Below the pieces are notes generated by a model that worked only from the letters and a program-made list of their open reading frames with translations, was not told the origin of the DNA and searched no databases. Below, piece after piece: positions 34,385 through 46,730 of a DNA stretch of 64,000 bases. Each line of letters opens with the position of its first letter. Positions within the stretch are counted from its first letter, which is position 1. Position numbers and translations under genes: made by a program. This stretch comes from Eretmocerus hayati (taxonomy: Eukaryota > Arthropoda > Insecta > Hymenoptera > Aphelinidae), in the NCBI GenBank assembly GCA_029851415.1, contig CM056742.1:100980976-101044975 (forward strand), read 5' to 3'.

Positions 34385-35618
34385 GCCTTCTCACCTTGAC
34401 CTTATCTTTATTTCCCCTGGAGCGACTATGACAGAAATTGCAACTAAAAATATGAGGAATGGCATGATTGTGGGTATAGCTGGAGCTTTTGATGTAGGAT
34501 GGTTCACGAGAGGTAGTAATAGATCATACGATAGTCCTTCAGGAACTGGTACTCTAATAGGCTATTTCAATAAAGAAGTCATCGGCTATGCAGTATTGAA
34601 TTGTATGTGTGCTATGTGCAACTTTGGTCACTTTCCTGATGATCACAACTGCCGTCTCAACTTTGTAGGGAGTGCGGAATCTATGGAGCCGGAAGCTGTA
34701 GTTCGTGTCACCAGAGATAATGAGAGTTTGAAGAAACACAATGTTGAAATTGGTATCATCGTTGCTGATAACGACAGTAGTGCAATACTGGCAGCAAGAG
34801 AAGTATCTGATCAGGAAATAGTGAAACAGCACGATAAAAATCATACATCCAAAGGCGTCGTTAGTGCTTCATATAAAATCAAACCAAGCTATAAAGAGCT
34901 CACTAGCGTGGTCATGAAATATTTGAATAAATGTTTCAATTTTTGTGTGTCTCAGAATGAAGGAAATATAGCAGCTATGATAGCAGTGATTCAAAACATT
35001 CCCTATCACGCATTCAATTACCACAATGATTGCGGAGATTGGTGTGGCTTCAAGAAAAATCCTGACAACTACGTTCATTCAACCATGGGGGATGGCTTAT
35101 GTGATGAGCGACTGTTTGAAGCCTTGAAATCCTTATTTGAGGATCTTGCAAGTAAATGTCCTCAATTTGCAGCAGCTTGCACGAGTAACCAAGATGAGAG
35201 CATGAATCATTCCATCGTTAGTTATGCACCAGAGGCTAGAGTATATGCCAAATCGCCGTCGGGTGTTACCAGAGTTGCATGCGCTGTCAGTAAAAAAATA
35301 GAGGAGAAAAATATCTTGGATGTATACAAAGGTTTGAACCTATCTCCTGGTCTTCATACAAGCCGGTTCGTTCGAAGGGTGGATGTCTTTTCAAAATCGA
35401 GATATGAGAAATCATTGACTAAAAGTCAAAAATTGAGGAGAAATTTATTGAAAAAGAAGAAAGTTGCTCTCAGACATTTAAACGAGGCCAAAGAAGGATT
35501 GACTCATGAGTCTAATACTGGATTGTTCGGCTGTCTTCATGATAGTTTCCCTTTGCCAAAAATAAAGAAAAATCGGAGCTCCATCGCGATTTTTTTCGAT
35601 CTTGAAACAAAGAATTGA
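34385..35618 (+). pseudogene. Mutator-like transposase gene, exon 3 (catalytic domain and start of exonuclease)
   Basis: This long open exon carries the transposase core. It reads GIAGAFDVGWFTRGS (first acidic residue in FDVGW), SPSGTGTLIGY, a zinc-like CAMC followed by DDHNC, SMEPEAVV, VADNDSSAIL (second acidic cluster), KNHTSKGV, the IPYHAFNYHNDCGDWCGF block, TMGDGL, and the MNHSIVSYAPEARVYAKSPS tail. These are the conserved landmarks of the metazoan Mutator-like family. A basic linker then leads to AIFFDLET, which is the Exo I motif (D-x-E) of a DEDDh exonuclease. A stop follows three codons later. The frame is already open from the acceptor at 34384, so the ATG at 34428 need not be the start. 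Confidence 0.8.
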
Positions 35619-36321
35619 TGATAGGGCAACAGATATACGCGGATTGTAGTGGGATGGAGAACAGCTTCCATTCCATGGGAAACCTGTTGAGGCGGTGAGC
35701 CTCTTTGAGGGAATTCTCGCTCTCTACGAATTTTTACGATCATTTCAGACGCGAATCATATTAGTTGTTCATTATTGTAATTTTGATGGTCCCAGGTTAA
35801 TGATTGCTATTGATAAAGTTCATTTGAAAGAACATTTTCACCAAGTCATAGAAGGTTTTTGTGATACCCTCCCGATCACCAAGAAAAAAAGTGGGAAAAA
35901 TTCTAAAGGTGACAACAAACTAGAAAATTCAGTCAAAAAATATAATATTTGCTGTGACAACGCTCATGATGCTCTGTACGATTGTATTGTTCTTGAAAAA
36001 GTTGGCGAGAAATTAGAAATATCGTCTGTTGATTTCAGAAAAACGTTTATTAGTTGGACAAAAGCCGAAGAAAATCTGAAATTCTCGGCAAAGTTAGGAC
36101 CTGCTAGGAAAAAATTGTGCATGCTAAATTCATGTACAAGCACTGGTATGAGGGATGAGATGATTGCTGCTCGTGTTACGTATGAAATTATTCTTCACGC
36201 GTACCAGCAAAATGAGCTTGATGGGATTATAAGACTTTTTGGTGAAGATGCAAACGCCATCGTTCGAGTTACCAAAAATGAAACTGTCATAGACAAAATT
36301 CATAAGTACTTCGAAGATTAA
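35619..36321 (+). pseudogene. DEDDh exonuclease C-terminal part fused to the Mutator-like transposase
   Basis: After a damaged stretch with a stop near 35648 the frame resumes with GKPVEAVSLFEGILALYEFL, then VVHYCNFDGPRL (Exo II, with its aspartate in NFD), GFCDTLPITKK, and NAHDALYDCIVLEKV (Exo III, H-x4-D). This completes the D, E, D, H, D set of DEDDh 3'-5' exonucleases. The last part ARVTYEIILHAYQQ, VRVTKNETVIDKI also fits the tail of this transposase-exonuclease family. About 25-30 residues between Exo I and this block appear to be missing, so the present copy is unlikely to be active. A probable poly(A) signal AATAAA (about 36446) follows. Confidence 0.75.
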
Positions 36322-37315
36322 TCGACCCAAAGGCTTCTGACTACGACTAAGATGTAAAAGTTATATGGGAGCTGCGTACTGTCACCTATGACTAAATGTA
36401 ATTTCGAGCAGATGAAGCACCGAAAATTGTATTAAATTTGTTTGTAATAAAATCTACTCGTTTTATTCCAAGTTAATTAATGAACTATAATTTGATCCCT
36501 AGAAAACTTATCCGATGCACTCCACGGCAATGATTCGCTCGCGAAGAAAGCATGACTCTTATGCGCCGCCGTGATGTATTGTACATATGATCATCTCACA
36601 CCGACAGCACACTATCGTACACACGGCAGGTCTCGCACTTACCTCGCGAGCGCTGTTGCCACGTATCGTAGTAGCAGACGAAATGTGATAATTACAACTG
36701 CGATTCGATTTATAATTCTTTTCACAAGCACTGAATCCCAGATCTGATCATATCAATCAGCTTTTCAAGTATCACGGTTTCATTGAGCTGATTTTAACGA
36801 AAATCCGAACATCAGATTCGGAGAACCATTATAACTCCCATATGAACCCGTGTTAATGTCTCGAAATTAAATCGTTTAATGCTCTGCTCTCCGGTACCCT
36901 AGCTTCACAAAAATTTGATCATGTCTTATTTACACTGAAATCTACTAGTATGGTGAGTTTCATCAAAATCTGAACGTCAATTCGAGGACCGCTATTACTA
37001 CCTTAATGAATACCATCACGTTGTGAGTAACTCCATTAGTTACATTCATATATGAATGCAATTGTGAACTAGGTTATGTTTTTCAGTCTCCATGGATTGA
37101 TGAAATTGACTCTCGTCATTGCTGACGGATAGTATTGATTGAACGATGTAGAAGTCTGTGTAACGAGGTAAAATTCTTCACTCAATCTGTGACATGGTTC
37201 TGCGCTCTGTGAGATGATTGTTATATTATTTTCATATACCTGAAGAGGATAGTAAATCAACTATCGAAACGTTGTCTTAGAATAAAAACACCTTTAACTC
37301 GCAAATCAGCTGTTT
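36322..37315. other. Stretch without recognisable gene
   Basis: Between the exonuclease end and the next LINE I see only short frames and mixed AT-rich sequence. Confidence 0.5.
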
Positions 37316-40300
37316 TTGTCTTCAAAAATTGATCATACTAGCGAGTGCACAAACATGAAAATTACCATTGGTCACATAAATTTGAATCGCTTTCCTGCCA
37401 ATTTCAACTCACTAGAAGTCCAAATGTCGAGTGGCATTTACGATATCGTAGCTGTCTCTAAGACATTCCTCGAGCCCGATGATTCTTTCGATCCATATAA
37501 TATTCCTGGGTACAACTTTTATCGGCACGACAGAGTTGGTAAGGGAGGTGGTGGGATTGGCTTCTACGCTAGATCAGAGTTCATTGTCCAAATTTTGCAA
37601 CATTCTGAGCCACTTTTCAATAATACACCTGAGTATATCATTTCTGACATAAATATTGTTAATTCGAAGTTACTTCTCTGTGTTGTTCTTTGGGGACTCA
37701 CTGCAGCTTATCTACATGAGTTCATGGATGTCGTTTCACCTTTCCTACTATTGTATGATCACACCATAGTAACAGGAGACTCCAATTTCAATGTGGCAAC
37801 CGACAACTTTGAGTATGCATCATTCAAAGATCAATACAATACTCACCTCCTTCACCTTGTTAGCTCGAGTCCTACTCATCACGTCATTGGAAGAGACAAT
37901 CTCCTGCATCACACCTGTCTGGACCTATTTTTGATTCGAAATTTACCAGCTTGCACTGCGCACAGGAAATCGTCATCCTCTTTTGCTGCTGGACATGACT
38001 TCGTGGAGATTGACTATAGTATCAAGCCACCTGCAATCCCTAGCAAATCTATCTCTGTGAGGAACTCGTCTAAAATCAATCAACTCCAACGAGTTGATCT
38101 GATCAAGAGTGAGCTCAATGGTAATTCTCCTTTCCCCGTGACAGACCAAGATACGGATTCCTCTTCTCCAGAACTGGCAGCTCAGGGCACTCGTCCACAG
38201 CTGCCGTCATATTTCAAGCCCCCTGTGAATATTCCGCATGATTATATTTAAAGACATAGTAATAATATGATTTTGAGACCCCGAAACTTAAGTTCATTTG
38301 TTTATCATGGTCTTGCAAAGACCCACTTAGACGTCATTGTATCGTCAATCACTACAGCAACCCTAGGTGCGTTTAATCAGCTTGCACCGTCAAGAAACTT
38401 TATCGGCACCTCTCCGGAAAAACCCTGGGTGTCAGCTGATATTCGTCGTCTCATGGTTGAACGTGACAAGTTATACCGCATCGCCAATCGTACACAATCT
38501 CAAGATCTTTTTCACGACTATTCTAGAAAAGGGCACTAGTCAAATCAGAGTTAGATACGGCTAGAAACATGTATATTGCGGACAAAATATCATCTGCTCC
38601 TGACCTAAGATCTAGATGGAGTGAACTCCGTAAACTGGCAGTTTTATCTCACCCGCGTTTGTTCCCCTTAGATATATTTAATGCAAAAACCTTGAATCAG
38701 CACTCTGCTAGCGTAACGAGTTCATGCGAAACTCTGAAAGATGACGAAGTTGATCGTATTTGCTCTATACCTTTGCCTACAAGTGTCACATTCGCTTTCG
38801 CTCCAGTTACCGAAATCGATGTCACCAAAGCATTTTTCGATGGCAAATCTAGGGGTATGGGTGCAGATAAGATATCTTCCTTCATGGCCAAGCTAGCGTT
38901 CCCTGCCATCCACACTCACCTGACGAGTGTGATCAATGATTCTTTGTCAACTGGTTATTCTCCGACCACTTGGAAACAGGCTTCAATTATCCCTCTCCCG
39001 GAAGTATCTGCTCCTAAGACGTCATCCGATACCCGGTCTGTTGCACAACTTTAAAGTTCTGGAAAGACATGTTCACGGACAGCTCTCGGAACATCTATCA
39101 GCTTCAAACTCGCTCCACCAAAGACAATCTGGCTTCAGATCCCACCACTCAACTCAATCAGCTCTTCTTGGAGTTCTGGAAGATGCTCAGGGTGCCATTG
39201 TTCAAAGAATACTCACAATATTAATCTCGTTTGACTCCTCAAAAGCATTTGATACCCTGCCACATGCCAAACTCTTGATAAAGCTGAGGAAAATAAGATT
39301 CAGCGACCGTGTCATACTCTGGTTTGATAGCTATCTCAGCGATCGTCAATAAGCTGTTCCTCTTCCAGATGGCATTATGAATCATGGCTTCCACTACTGA
39401 CCGGTGTTTCCCAAGAGAGTGTACTTGGTCCTTTGCTTCCCTCATTTTTATCGACGATCTTCCTGATGTCCTCACGCATACCAAGTGTGCAATATTCGCA
39501 GATGACTCGAGCATATACCTCCATTGTCTCCCCAAAGAGCTCCTTAATCATATCGCATTGATATCTTTAGATGCCCAAGCAGTTGCCGAATGGGCTACAG
39601 ACAACGGTATGGAACTCAATGCATCAAAAACATCGGTCATCATCCTAGGAAGCGAAGTCTATCTCAAAGAGATACACCTGGACCAACTGCCACAAGTGCA
39701 GGTCATGGGGACAAACATTCCGTACTCATCTCAGATCAAGAGTCTTGGAATGTTTATCGATCGATCACTCGATTGGGGCAAACAAATCAGTCAAATTAGT
39801 CAGCGTGTCCATGGATCTCTCCATTCCTTGAGAGTTGCTGCTCGTAGTCCGGCTCGTCCGTTACGGCAACAGCTATTTAGTAGCTCAATCTTGTCATATT
39901 TCGACTATGGTGTGGCGTTACTTACTAGGTTAAACAAGGAGCAAGGCTTGAAGCTCCACCTTTTGCACAATGCTTGTATCAGGTTTATTTATGGCAACAT
40001 CCCTCGACAAGCCAATGCTACACCCTACCGTGTGAGTCTTGGCTAGCTCTCCGCTGGAAGTCGCCGAGAGTACCTTCTCGGCTCACTTGCACTTGACATT
40101 ATTAAACACAATCAGCCGGCGTTTCTTAGGTCCAAGTTTTCCCTTGCCAGTGAAAACCCCACCTTACGACAGTCAGGAAAGAAGAGCAAAGCTTCTTTTA
40201 CCTACCGATCTCCATGCACTGAAGCTCTGAACCAATCGTTTACCATCCGTGCTTTACATCTCCTGATTAAACTCCCTTACCTCGACTTTGAAGCTAGTCT

Positions 40301-40676
40301 GAAGAGCCTGAAAGATGTTCTGCTAAATTTTCAACGTGACCGTGAGAGCAAAGATTGGTTCAAGCGTGCTTTGCACGAAGGGCTAGAACCGATCCCGTCA
40401 CCTCTCATCGGTATTCTGCAACAACCTACGTAGACGACACGTACTATAGTCTGAATTGAGAGTTCTCACGGCAAAAACGATGTCAATTCAATGGTTACAT
40501 ATCTAAATGTAAATACTTCCCAGTCTCCTCATTATTTATTTATATTCATTTATATCTTCATCATTTTCAATTTTATTATTTATTTATTAAGCTTCAGTCT
40601 TGCATGTATACCTGTTATCTGGGTGAATGGGTTTTTAACTCCCGTCCTTGATGAAATTCATATCAGTCAATCTCTC
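37316..40676 (+). pseudogene. CR1/Jockey-like LINE, nearly full ORF2 (endonuclease, RT, C-terminus), broken
   Basis: The 311-codon frame at 37316-38251 is an APE-type endonuclease: IGHINLNRFPANFNSLEV, SKTFLEPDD, RHDRVGKGGGGIGFYARS, TGDSNFNVATD (the usual GDFN altered) and GHDFVEIDY near the catalytic histidine. The RT follows in pieces: GLAKTHLDVI (38267-38539), FFDGKSRGMGADKISSFMAK (to 39054), RQSGFRSHHSTQSALL and FDSSKAFDTLP (motif A, about 39230), then FADDSSIYLHCLPKELLNHI (motif C, from 39496) in 39384-40046. The GVPQGS of motif B is damaged. The C-terminus LHNACIRFIYGNIPRQANAT runs to about 40430. At least six frame changes or stops occur. The 3' untranslated region ends ATCAGTCAATC at 40676 and is followed by a CT tract. 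Confidence 0.85.
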
Positions 40677-40724
40677 TCCCTCTCTTTCTCACTCTCCCTC
40701 CCGCTCTCTCTCTCTCTCTTTTCA
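40677..40724. repeat. CT-rich tract between two LINEs
   Basis: TCTCTCCCTCTCTTTCTC followed by CCCGCTCTCTCTCTCTC lies exactly between the 3' end of one plus-strand LINE and the truncated 5' end of the next. Confidence 0.85.
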
Positions 40725-42531
40725 AAAATATTCGAGCGCCTGTTGTTTAATCAACTCAGTTCTCATGTGGAATCTCACAACCTTCTAGATCCCATGCAAT
40801 CGGGCTTTCGTAGGTCCAACAACACTACTACAGCTCTCCTAAGCTTAACTGAAGATGTGAGAAAAGCAATAGATGATAGGAAACTAACAATACTGATCCT
40901 CTTCGATTTTTCGAAGGCCTTTGACATGGTTCCACATGAATTACTGCTAGAAAAATTAAAAATACTCTTTCGACTAGATGATAATGCCCTGCAATTGCTT
41001 AGCTCTTATTTGAAAAATAGGAAACAAGCTGTAGTGGACGAAAACAAGCTGACGTCCCTCTGGCTTGACACACTCGCCGGTGTTCCTCAGGGCAGTGTAC
41101 TAGGACCCCTGCTTTTTATTCTATTTATCAATGACCTGCATTGGTGCCTTCAGTTTAGTAAACACATTATATATGCGGATGATACACAGATATACCTTCA
41201 CTGCTTCCCTAGTGAACTCTCAAACGGCATTTCATTCGCTAGCATAGATGCTAACTCTATCAGTCAGTATGCTATCTCTAACGGACTTAAACTCAATGAA
41301 GACAAAACAAAGGCAATGATACTAGGCAGTAATAAATACATTTCACTCATAGACTTCTCTACTATCCCAAGAATCCAGATTGACGGAGTTGCAATACCCT
41401 ATGTCAATGAAGCGCAGAACTTAGGACTCATTCTCTCTAATACTCTCAACTGGGGCTCACACTTGGACATGCTTACTTCAAAAATCCACAGATCACTCCA
41501 CTCACTTAAATTCCATCGCCACTCACTGTCATTTAGCGTACGCAAATCCCTTGTGGAGTCCCTCATTTTCCCAACCCTAGATTATGCCTGTGTACTCTAC
41601 CACGACATTGACCCCACAAGAGACACAAGGTTTCAGAGGACACTGAATGCCTGCGTCCGCTTTGTCGTCAAGAATATTCCAACCCGCGGTCATGTTACAC
41701 CATATAGACTGTCACTAGGATGGCTCACGGTGAAACGCAGAAGAGAGTATTTCATTGGGGCATTGGCATACAAAATCATCGCTAATCGATCACCTCTCAA
41801 TTTAGCCAAGAACTTCACCCTACTTGCTGACAACCCCAATGTAAGACGGTCTGCTAGGAATGTACCAGGACACCTTCTGGTGCCAATCCCCCGCACATCT
41901 TGCTACCAAAATTCCTTCATACACCATGCATCAGCTCTCCTAAACTCGATTCCCTCGTTTTCATATAACCCTGATGCAATTGATTCTTTCAAGGTTGACT
42001 CATTCAACATCCTCCTGAAACGAGATGAGAAAGACTGGCATGATCGAATGACGCGTGAGAACATAACTATCTGATACGTTCAAGTTTCCTCACTTTCCAA
42101 TTCATTTTATTTCCATTTCATTTTCATTTTCAATTTTACTTCACTGATGTTTCTTTGTTTTGGATAAATTGAACTCTCAACCTTATCAGATCATCGTATT
42201 ATTATTGAATTGAGCTGTGCTCTTAGTACATCCATATAAATCTAGATTTGAGAGAATCTCTCTACCAAAACGTGTCTGTGAGTTGAATGAACATAATTAT
42301 TTTGTAGTTTTGAAATGCCTCAATATCTCTTCTTTTTCAACATTTCAATATTGTTATAGAATTAATAGTTGCGCAATGATTGATACTTCTCCTTTGATAT
42401 TTTAATCATGTTACCTTTATGTCATACCACATTTAAATTATTTATATTATTATGTACATTAAATTTCTACCTGTACCACATAGGGTAATACCCCAAGGTA
42501 CCATTAATAAACTAATCTAATCTAATCTAAT
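40725..42531 (+). mobile_element. CR1/Jockey-like LINE, 5'-truncated, with intact RT-to-C-terminus frame
   Basis: The frame 40491-42074 is open for 527 codons; the first 75 or so lie in the previous LINE's tail and the CT tract and are not part of the protein. The true part starts KIFERLLFNQLSSHVESHN. It has QSGFRRSNNTTTALLSL, motif A FDFSKAFDMVP, motif B AGVPQGSVLGPLLFILFIND, motif C HIIYADDTQIYLHCFP, a thumb with NLGLILSNTLNWGSHL, and the C-terminal block NACVRFVVKNIPTRGHVTPY, GWLTVKRRREYFIGALAY, ending DWHDRMTRENITI. No stop interrupts it, so this is the youngest LINE of its type here. The endonuclease is lost by truncation. The 3' end ATACCCCAAGGTACC leads to a (TAATC)n tail at about 42509-42531. 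Confidence 0.9.
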
Positions 42532-42542
42532 CTTTTTCTTTT

Positions 42543-45385
42543 AAGGTGGTTGTAGGGCGAATACGATGCGACGTACGGAGGAAAGGCATCGGTCAGCCAA
42601 ACACGGCTGGCCAGCACCTCCCCAACAGTCCCGGGCTGGAATCCGCATCGATACGGCCATCCGAGCCGGGTAAACCCTCTCTTCCTTCTCCGTTGGCGCC
42701 GGCCATTGGACAAGGAAGAGATCCGTCAACTTACCAATCCGACCCCGGGACCGCGTGAGCATTACTTCAGGACCGGTGTCGTCTCGCGCTCAGGCTCGAG
42801 CGTCTCTTTTCTCGCGACTCGCAGGTGTTGTTTCTCTTTCTTCGATCTTCTTCCTACTCTTCAGTCTTCTTTCTTCTCTCTTCTTTCTTCTTTCTCCCCT
42901 CTTCAGTCCATCATATTCCTCCTGGAGCCATTTGGACCTTTTCTGTTTGAATCGGCAGACTCACTGTAATTTGCCTGCTTCGAGGCGCCCCACTTCCCTC
43001 TCTTTCTCCTCCTTACGGGTCATCACCAGCTTGATGTATCCGGTGACTCTATCCCATGTCTCCTGGTGCAGGAGCAAGTACGGGACGAGATTCTCAGGTG
43101 TCAGTTGAGCACCCAGCCATTCATCCAACTCGGCGCGCTCTCTTCGGGTGTCGTTGCACGTGAACAGGGCGTGCTCAGCGTCATCCCAGTTGTCTCCGCA
43201 TGACTGACATGCTGGGGATGTCCTCTTTTTGAACTGGGTCAGATAGGCACCGGAGCAACCGTGGTCACTCAGTGCTTGCGTCGTCCAGTAATCTATCTCT
43301 CCGTGGGTGCGTTCCGCCCACTTGGCTACGTTGCGGATCACCCAATGCGTCCATCTGCCATCTGCAAATGGCGAATCCCACTCAGTTTGCCACTGCTCAA
43401 GGGTGGTTTCCTTCTCGTTGTCGCGGATGATCTCCTTCATCGTTGAGGTGAGGACTCGTTCGGCTCCGATCACTTTTTTCCGGTCCCAGATTCTCACTCG
43501 TTCCGTGACGAGTGGGTGGATGGGTGGTATCCCCGCCAACACGCAAGCTGCTTCTCCTAAAACGGTGCGGTAGGCACGAATGCTCCTCAGAGCCGCTCTC
43601 CGGTGAACAGGCACCATCCTCTTCTCGATGACGGCCTTCTCTACTCTCTTTCCCGACACGGGTGCACCGTAGAGCATGATGGAAGCGCTCACGGTGTTGA
43701 GCAGCTCGCGCCTCTTCTTTTCGGTCCTCCGATGTTCGGCATCAGCCGCTGAAGTGCCGCACCGACCCTGCTTGCCTTCTGCGCGGCTTCTTGGATGTGT
43801 TTCTTGAACGACCACTTGTCGAGCCATACACCCAGATATTTCAGCTCTGTCTTGCGTGGTATCTCTTGCCCGTTGATGTAGAAATGAGACAAGTCGAGCT
43901 TTCTCCGTCTCGTAACCACTATGGCTTCGCATTTTGGAACAGACAGCTGTAGGGGCCTGCTGATCATCCTTTCGTAGACTCGGGCCAGCGCCTCGTTCGC
44001 GCGTCTACCCAAGAGCTCCTCGTTGTCGGCCCAAACTATGAGTCCCGCGTCGTCCGCAGAAGCCACTATTATCACACCTTGTGGCAGTTCGATAGACAGG
44101 AGACTGTCGTACTGGGTGTTCCAGTTGAACGGCCCGGAAACTGATCCTTGTCCGATTCCGGCGGACAGCTCTTGAACCTTTTGTCCCTCGTCGGTGTCGT
44201 ATACGAGGGTCCTATCAAGTAGCTAGTCGCTCGTGACCGCTAACAGGTAGGGTGGCACTTTAACTGCCTGGGATTCGTCGACACGTTCCCAGCTCGCGCA
44301 GTTGAATGCATTCTTGTTGTCCAACGCAATAATGGCGCAAGAGCCTCCTCTTCTTCGATATGGGTTCCCTACCGCCGATTGTACCCACTCTTGCACCGTT
44401 TCGATAGCATGTACCGTGCCGCGACCTTTCCGGAACCCAAACTGCATCGGTGATAGCCTGCCGCTGTCCTCGTAGGCTTTCTCCACCCTGTTGAGCACCA
44501 TCCTCTCGTACATTTCCCCGATGTTGTAAAGCATGCTGAGGGGGCGTTGACCTCCTTGACTTTCAGGTATCAGGACCAGCTTCTGGTGTTTCCACTTGTT
44601 CGGGAAGCTTCCCGCGCTCAGATAGGTGTTGAAGAGGTCGAGGAGTAAGTCTGGTTTGTATTTAAATACCAGTTTCAGAGCTTTGTTTGAAATGCCATCC
44701 AGGCCAGAGGCCATGCTGTTCGGCATTCTCTCCGCCGCTATGAATAGCTCTTGCATAGTGAAGAGCGGGATGGGGTCTTCGCTCTCCGTAGGGAATGTAA
44801 CTCTGGGTTCTCCTGCTGGGAAGAGGTCTTCCACGATGGTGCGCAAGGTTGCTGCATCGGTCGGTGCCGAGTTGGCCCTCCGGGAACGGACCTCTGATAT
44901 GACCACGTGGTATGGCGTGCCCCAGGGGTCTCCGTTAACCATGTCGCACAGTTCACCCCAGCACTTCTCTTTGCTCCTCCGGATGGCTAGAACGAGAGCC
45001 TTTTCCGCTTCTTTGTACGCTCTGTCATCTTCCGCCAGCGATGGTCGTTGCAGCTTCCTTGATCGCCACGTGGTCCTCCTTCTCTTGTTGCTCGTTCTTC
45101 GTACAGCCTTGATCTCTCCGGTGATCGAGTACTCCGGTCCCCTCCAGAAACGTGGTGTTGTCCTGCGAGGCATTGATCCTCTGCTGCCTCGATCGGTCCC
45201 CGAAATAGGCCCTCGTCTAGTTTGCGTACCTGCCACCCCGTCGGTCGTAGAGTAAGTGCCGTCTGTACCTGTCTGTCAACCCTAAATCGAAACCGGATAT
45301 GTCGATGGTCACTCAGTGTTTCCGTGTCTAGAACCTCCCACGATGTCATACGTCCCATTAGCGACGGGCTCATGAACGTCATGTC

Positions 45386-45386
<1 letters not shown>
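42543..45386 (-). pseudogene. R1-like LINE, copy A (endonuclease end, RT, zinc tail)
   Basis: Read on the minus strand. At the 5' side is the end of an APE endonuclease (TETLSDHRHIRFRF, about 45300). After a frame change the RT runs in 44223-45236: MASGLDGISNKALKLVFKY, PESQGGQRPLSMLYNIGEMY, FGFRKGRGTVHAIE and motif A ALDNKNAFNCASW. A TAG at 44223 precedes an altered motif B (GIGQGSVSGP, the usual proline replaced). Motif C is VASADDAGLIVW. After another frame change near 43735 the C-terminal frame (42961-43932) ends with a C-x2-C-x8-H-x4-C zinc motif in CQSCGDNWDDAEHALFTC. Such a zinc tail and the motif style fit the R1 group. The 3' UTR ends at 42543, next to the (TAATC)n tail of another LINE. 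Confidence 0.85.

Positions 45387-45442
<56 letters not shown>
45387..45442. repeat. (TC)28 microsatellite at the 5' junction of R1-like copy A
   Basis: An uninterrupted run of TC dinucleotides of about 56 bases directly abuts the truncated endonuclease end of copy A. Confidence 0.95.
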
Positions 45443-45443
<1 letters not shown>

Positions 45444-46730
45444 AACATCCTACCGATTACTCGGTGATAAGATCGTGCTCTACTTCACCAGCCTAGTCAA
45501 CAGGAGCATATCTATCTCAACTTCATTAGCATCCGCTAGATGGCAGTCCATTGTCCAAATTTGTAATGACGTTTATATTGATTATAACGTCACGAGTACT
45601 TGTGGGTTCAACATAGGTTGAGAACTGCACAATGAACTTCTGATTTGACTAGTGTGATGATTGGTTTATTGTCGTACTATGGAGAATGACAAAGTACAAT
45701 GGGTAACAATCAGACAGAAAAGTAAGTGTTCCCTCAGCGAGTGAGCCGTTTATATATCCCCTTGAATACGGTGACTCTCCTTGATTCGGCATATTTCTTA
45801 TATGCCTATCACCAAATATGAACAAGTGTGCAGTGGGCGGATTTTCTCATACATATTGAGCTTACTCTAATTACACATATTGGGCTCCCTCTAAATTAGG
45901 AGAGTGAGAGAGAAGAAGAACAGTGCGCGCGTAGATGCTTAGTTCATACATTTGCGCTCAAAACGATTTCTTGCATGAGTTTTTCGGCCGTTACACCTCC
46001 TCCCCCCCCCCCCCCCCATGCAAATAAGTATGAACTGCGTGAATACTTTTTCTAACTCACTTTTACTATTTTCCAGATAATTTTCATTGTAATACATTTT
46101 AAAAGTGACGGACATGTAGTATGTTCGGGATTCTTATGTACTGCATCTCAATTCACACTCGTTATATATATATATTTTCTTTACGATATTCTTCTTTCAA
46201 CTTCTTTTACCTGGGACCAATAATTTTTTGGAAAGAAGAAAAAAACAACAATTATAAAGGAAAGATCCAAAATAATCTCGTTACTTCACACTAAAGTATC
46301 TAATCTACTTTTGTTTGTATAGCAACTTCAATTAACGTTACGTGAATGACCACATTGCCAAAGAATTGAGAAGAAAAAAAATTCCAATATTGAGAAACAA
46401 AAATTTCAGTCCGACAAACATCTATTGCTTAGTGAATGTTATTTCGATAGACGGCTATTCACCTCATATCAATCTTCAGTCTTGTGGATTTGTACTCTTT
46501 GATTCTATTTCGACTATTTCGAGGTGTGGGGTTCGAGCCTGATAATGCATTGTGGTCATTTCATACTTATACGTTCACGCTTGACTTAAATTAACTTCAT
46601 TGATTATTGTCATTATTGTCTTGATTTTTTTTTCTATGTATATGGAGAGTGACATTGGAGGAAAAAATTCTTTTACTGTTGTGAGAGTCAAGGAAGTTGC
46701 GACTTGCTAATCCATGATCAGGCTCAATCC
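45443..46730. other. Stretch without recognisable gene
   Basis: It contains a run of about 16 C (46002-46017) and AT-rich sequence. No coding frame or RNA gene is supported. Confidence 0.5.

Noticed and set aside
40491..40724. First 75 codons of the 527-codon frame as part of the RT protein
   Set aside because: They lie in the previous LINE's 3' UTR and a CT tract; homologous LINE copies start their similarity only after about 40725.
42706..43108. Plus-strand frames with Ser/Phe-rich runs near the R1-like 3' ends (also 19351, 62069 and 63206)
   Set aside because: They arise from the CTTCTTTCTTCC pyrimidine stretch of the LINE 3' UTR.
44626..45255. 209-codon plus-strand frame
   Set aside because: It is the antisense of the R1-like reverse transcriptase, which has recognisable motifs on the minus strand.
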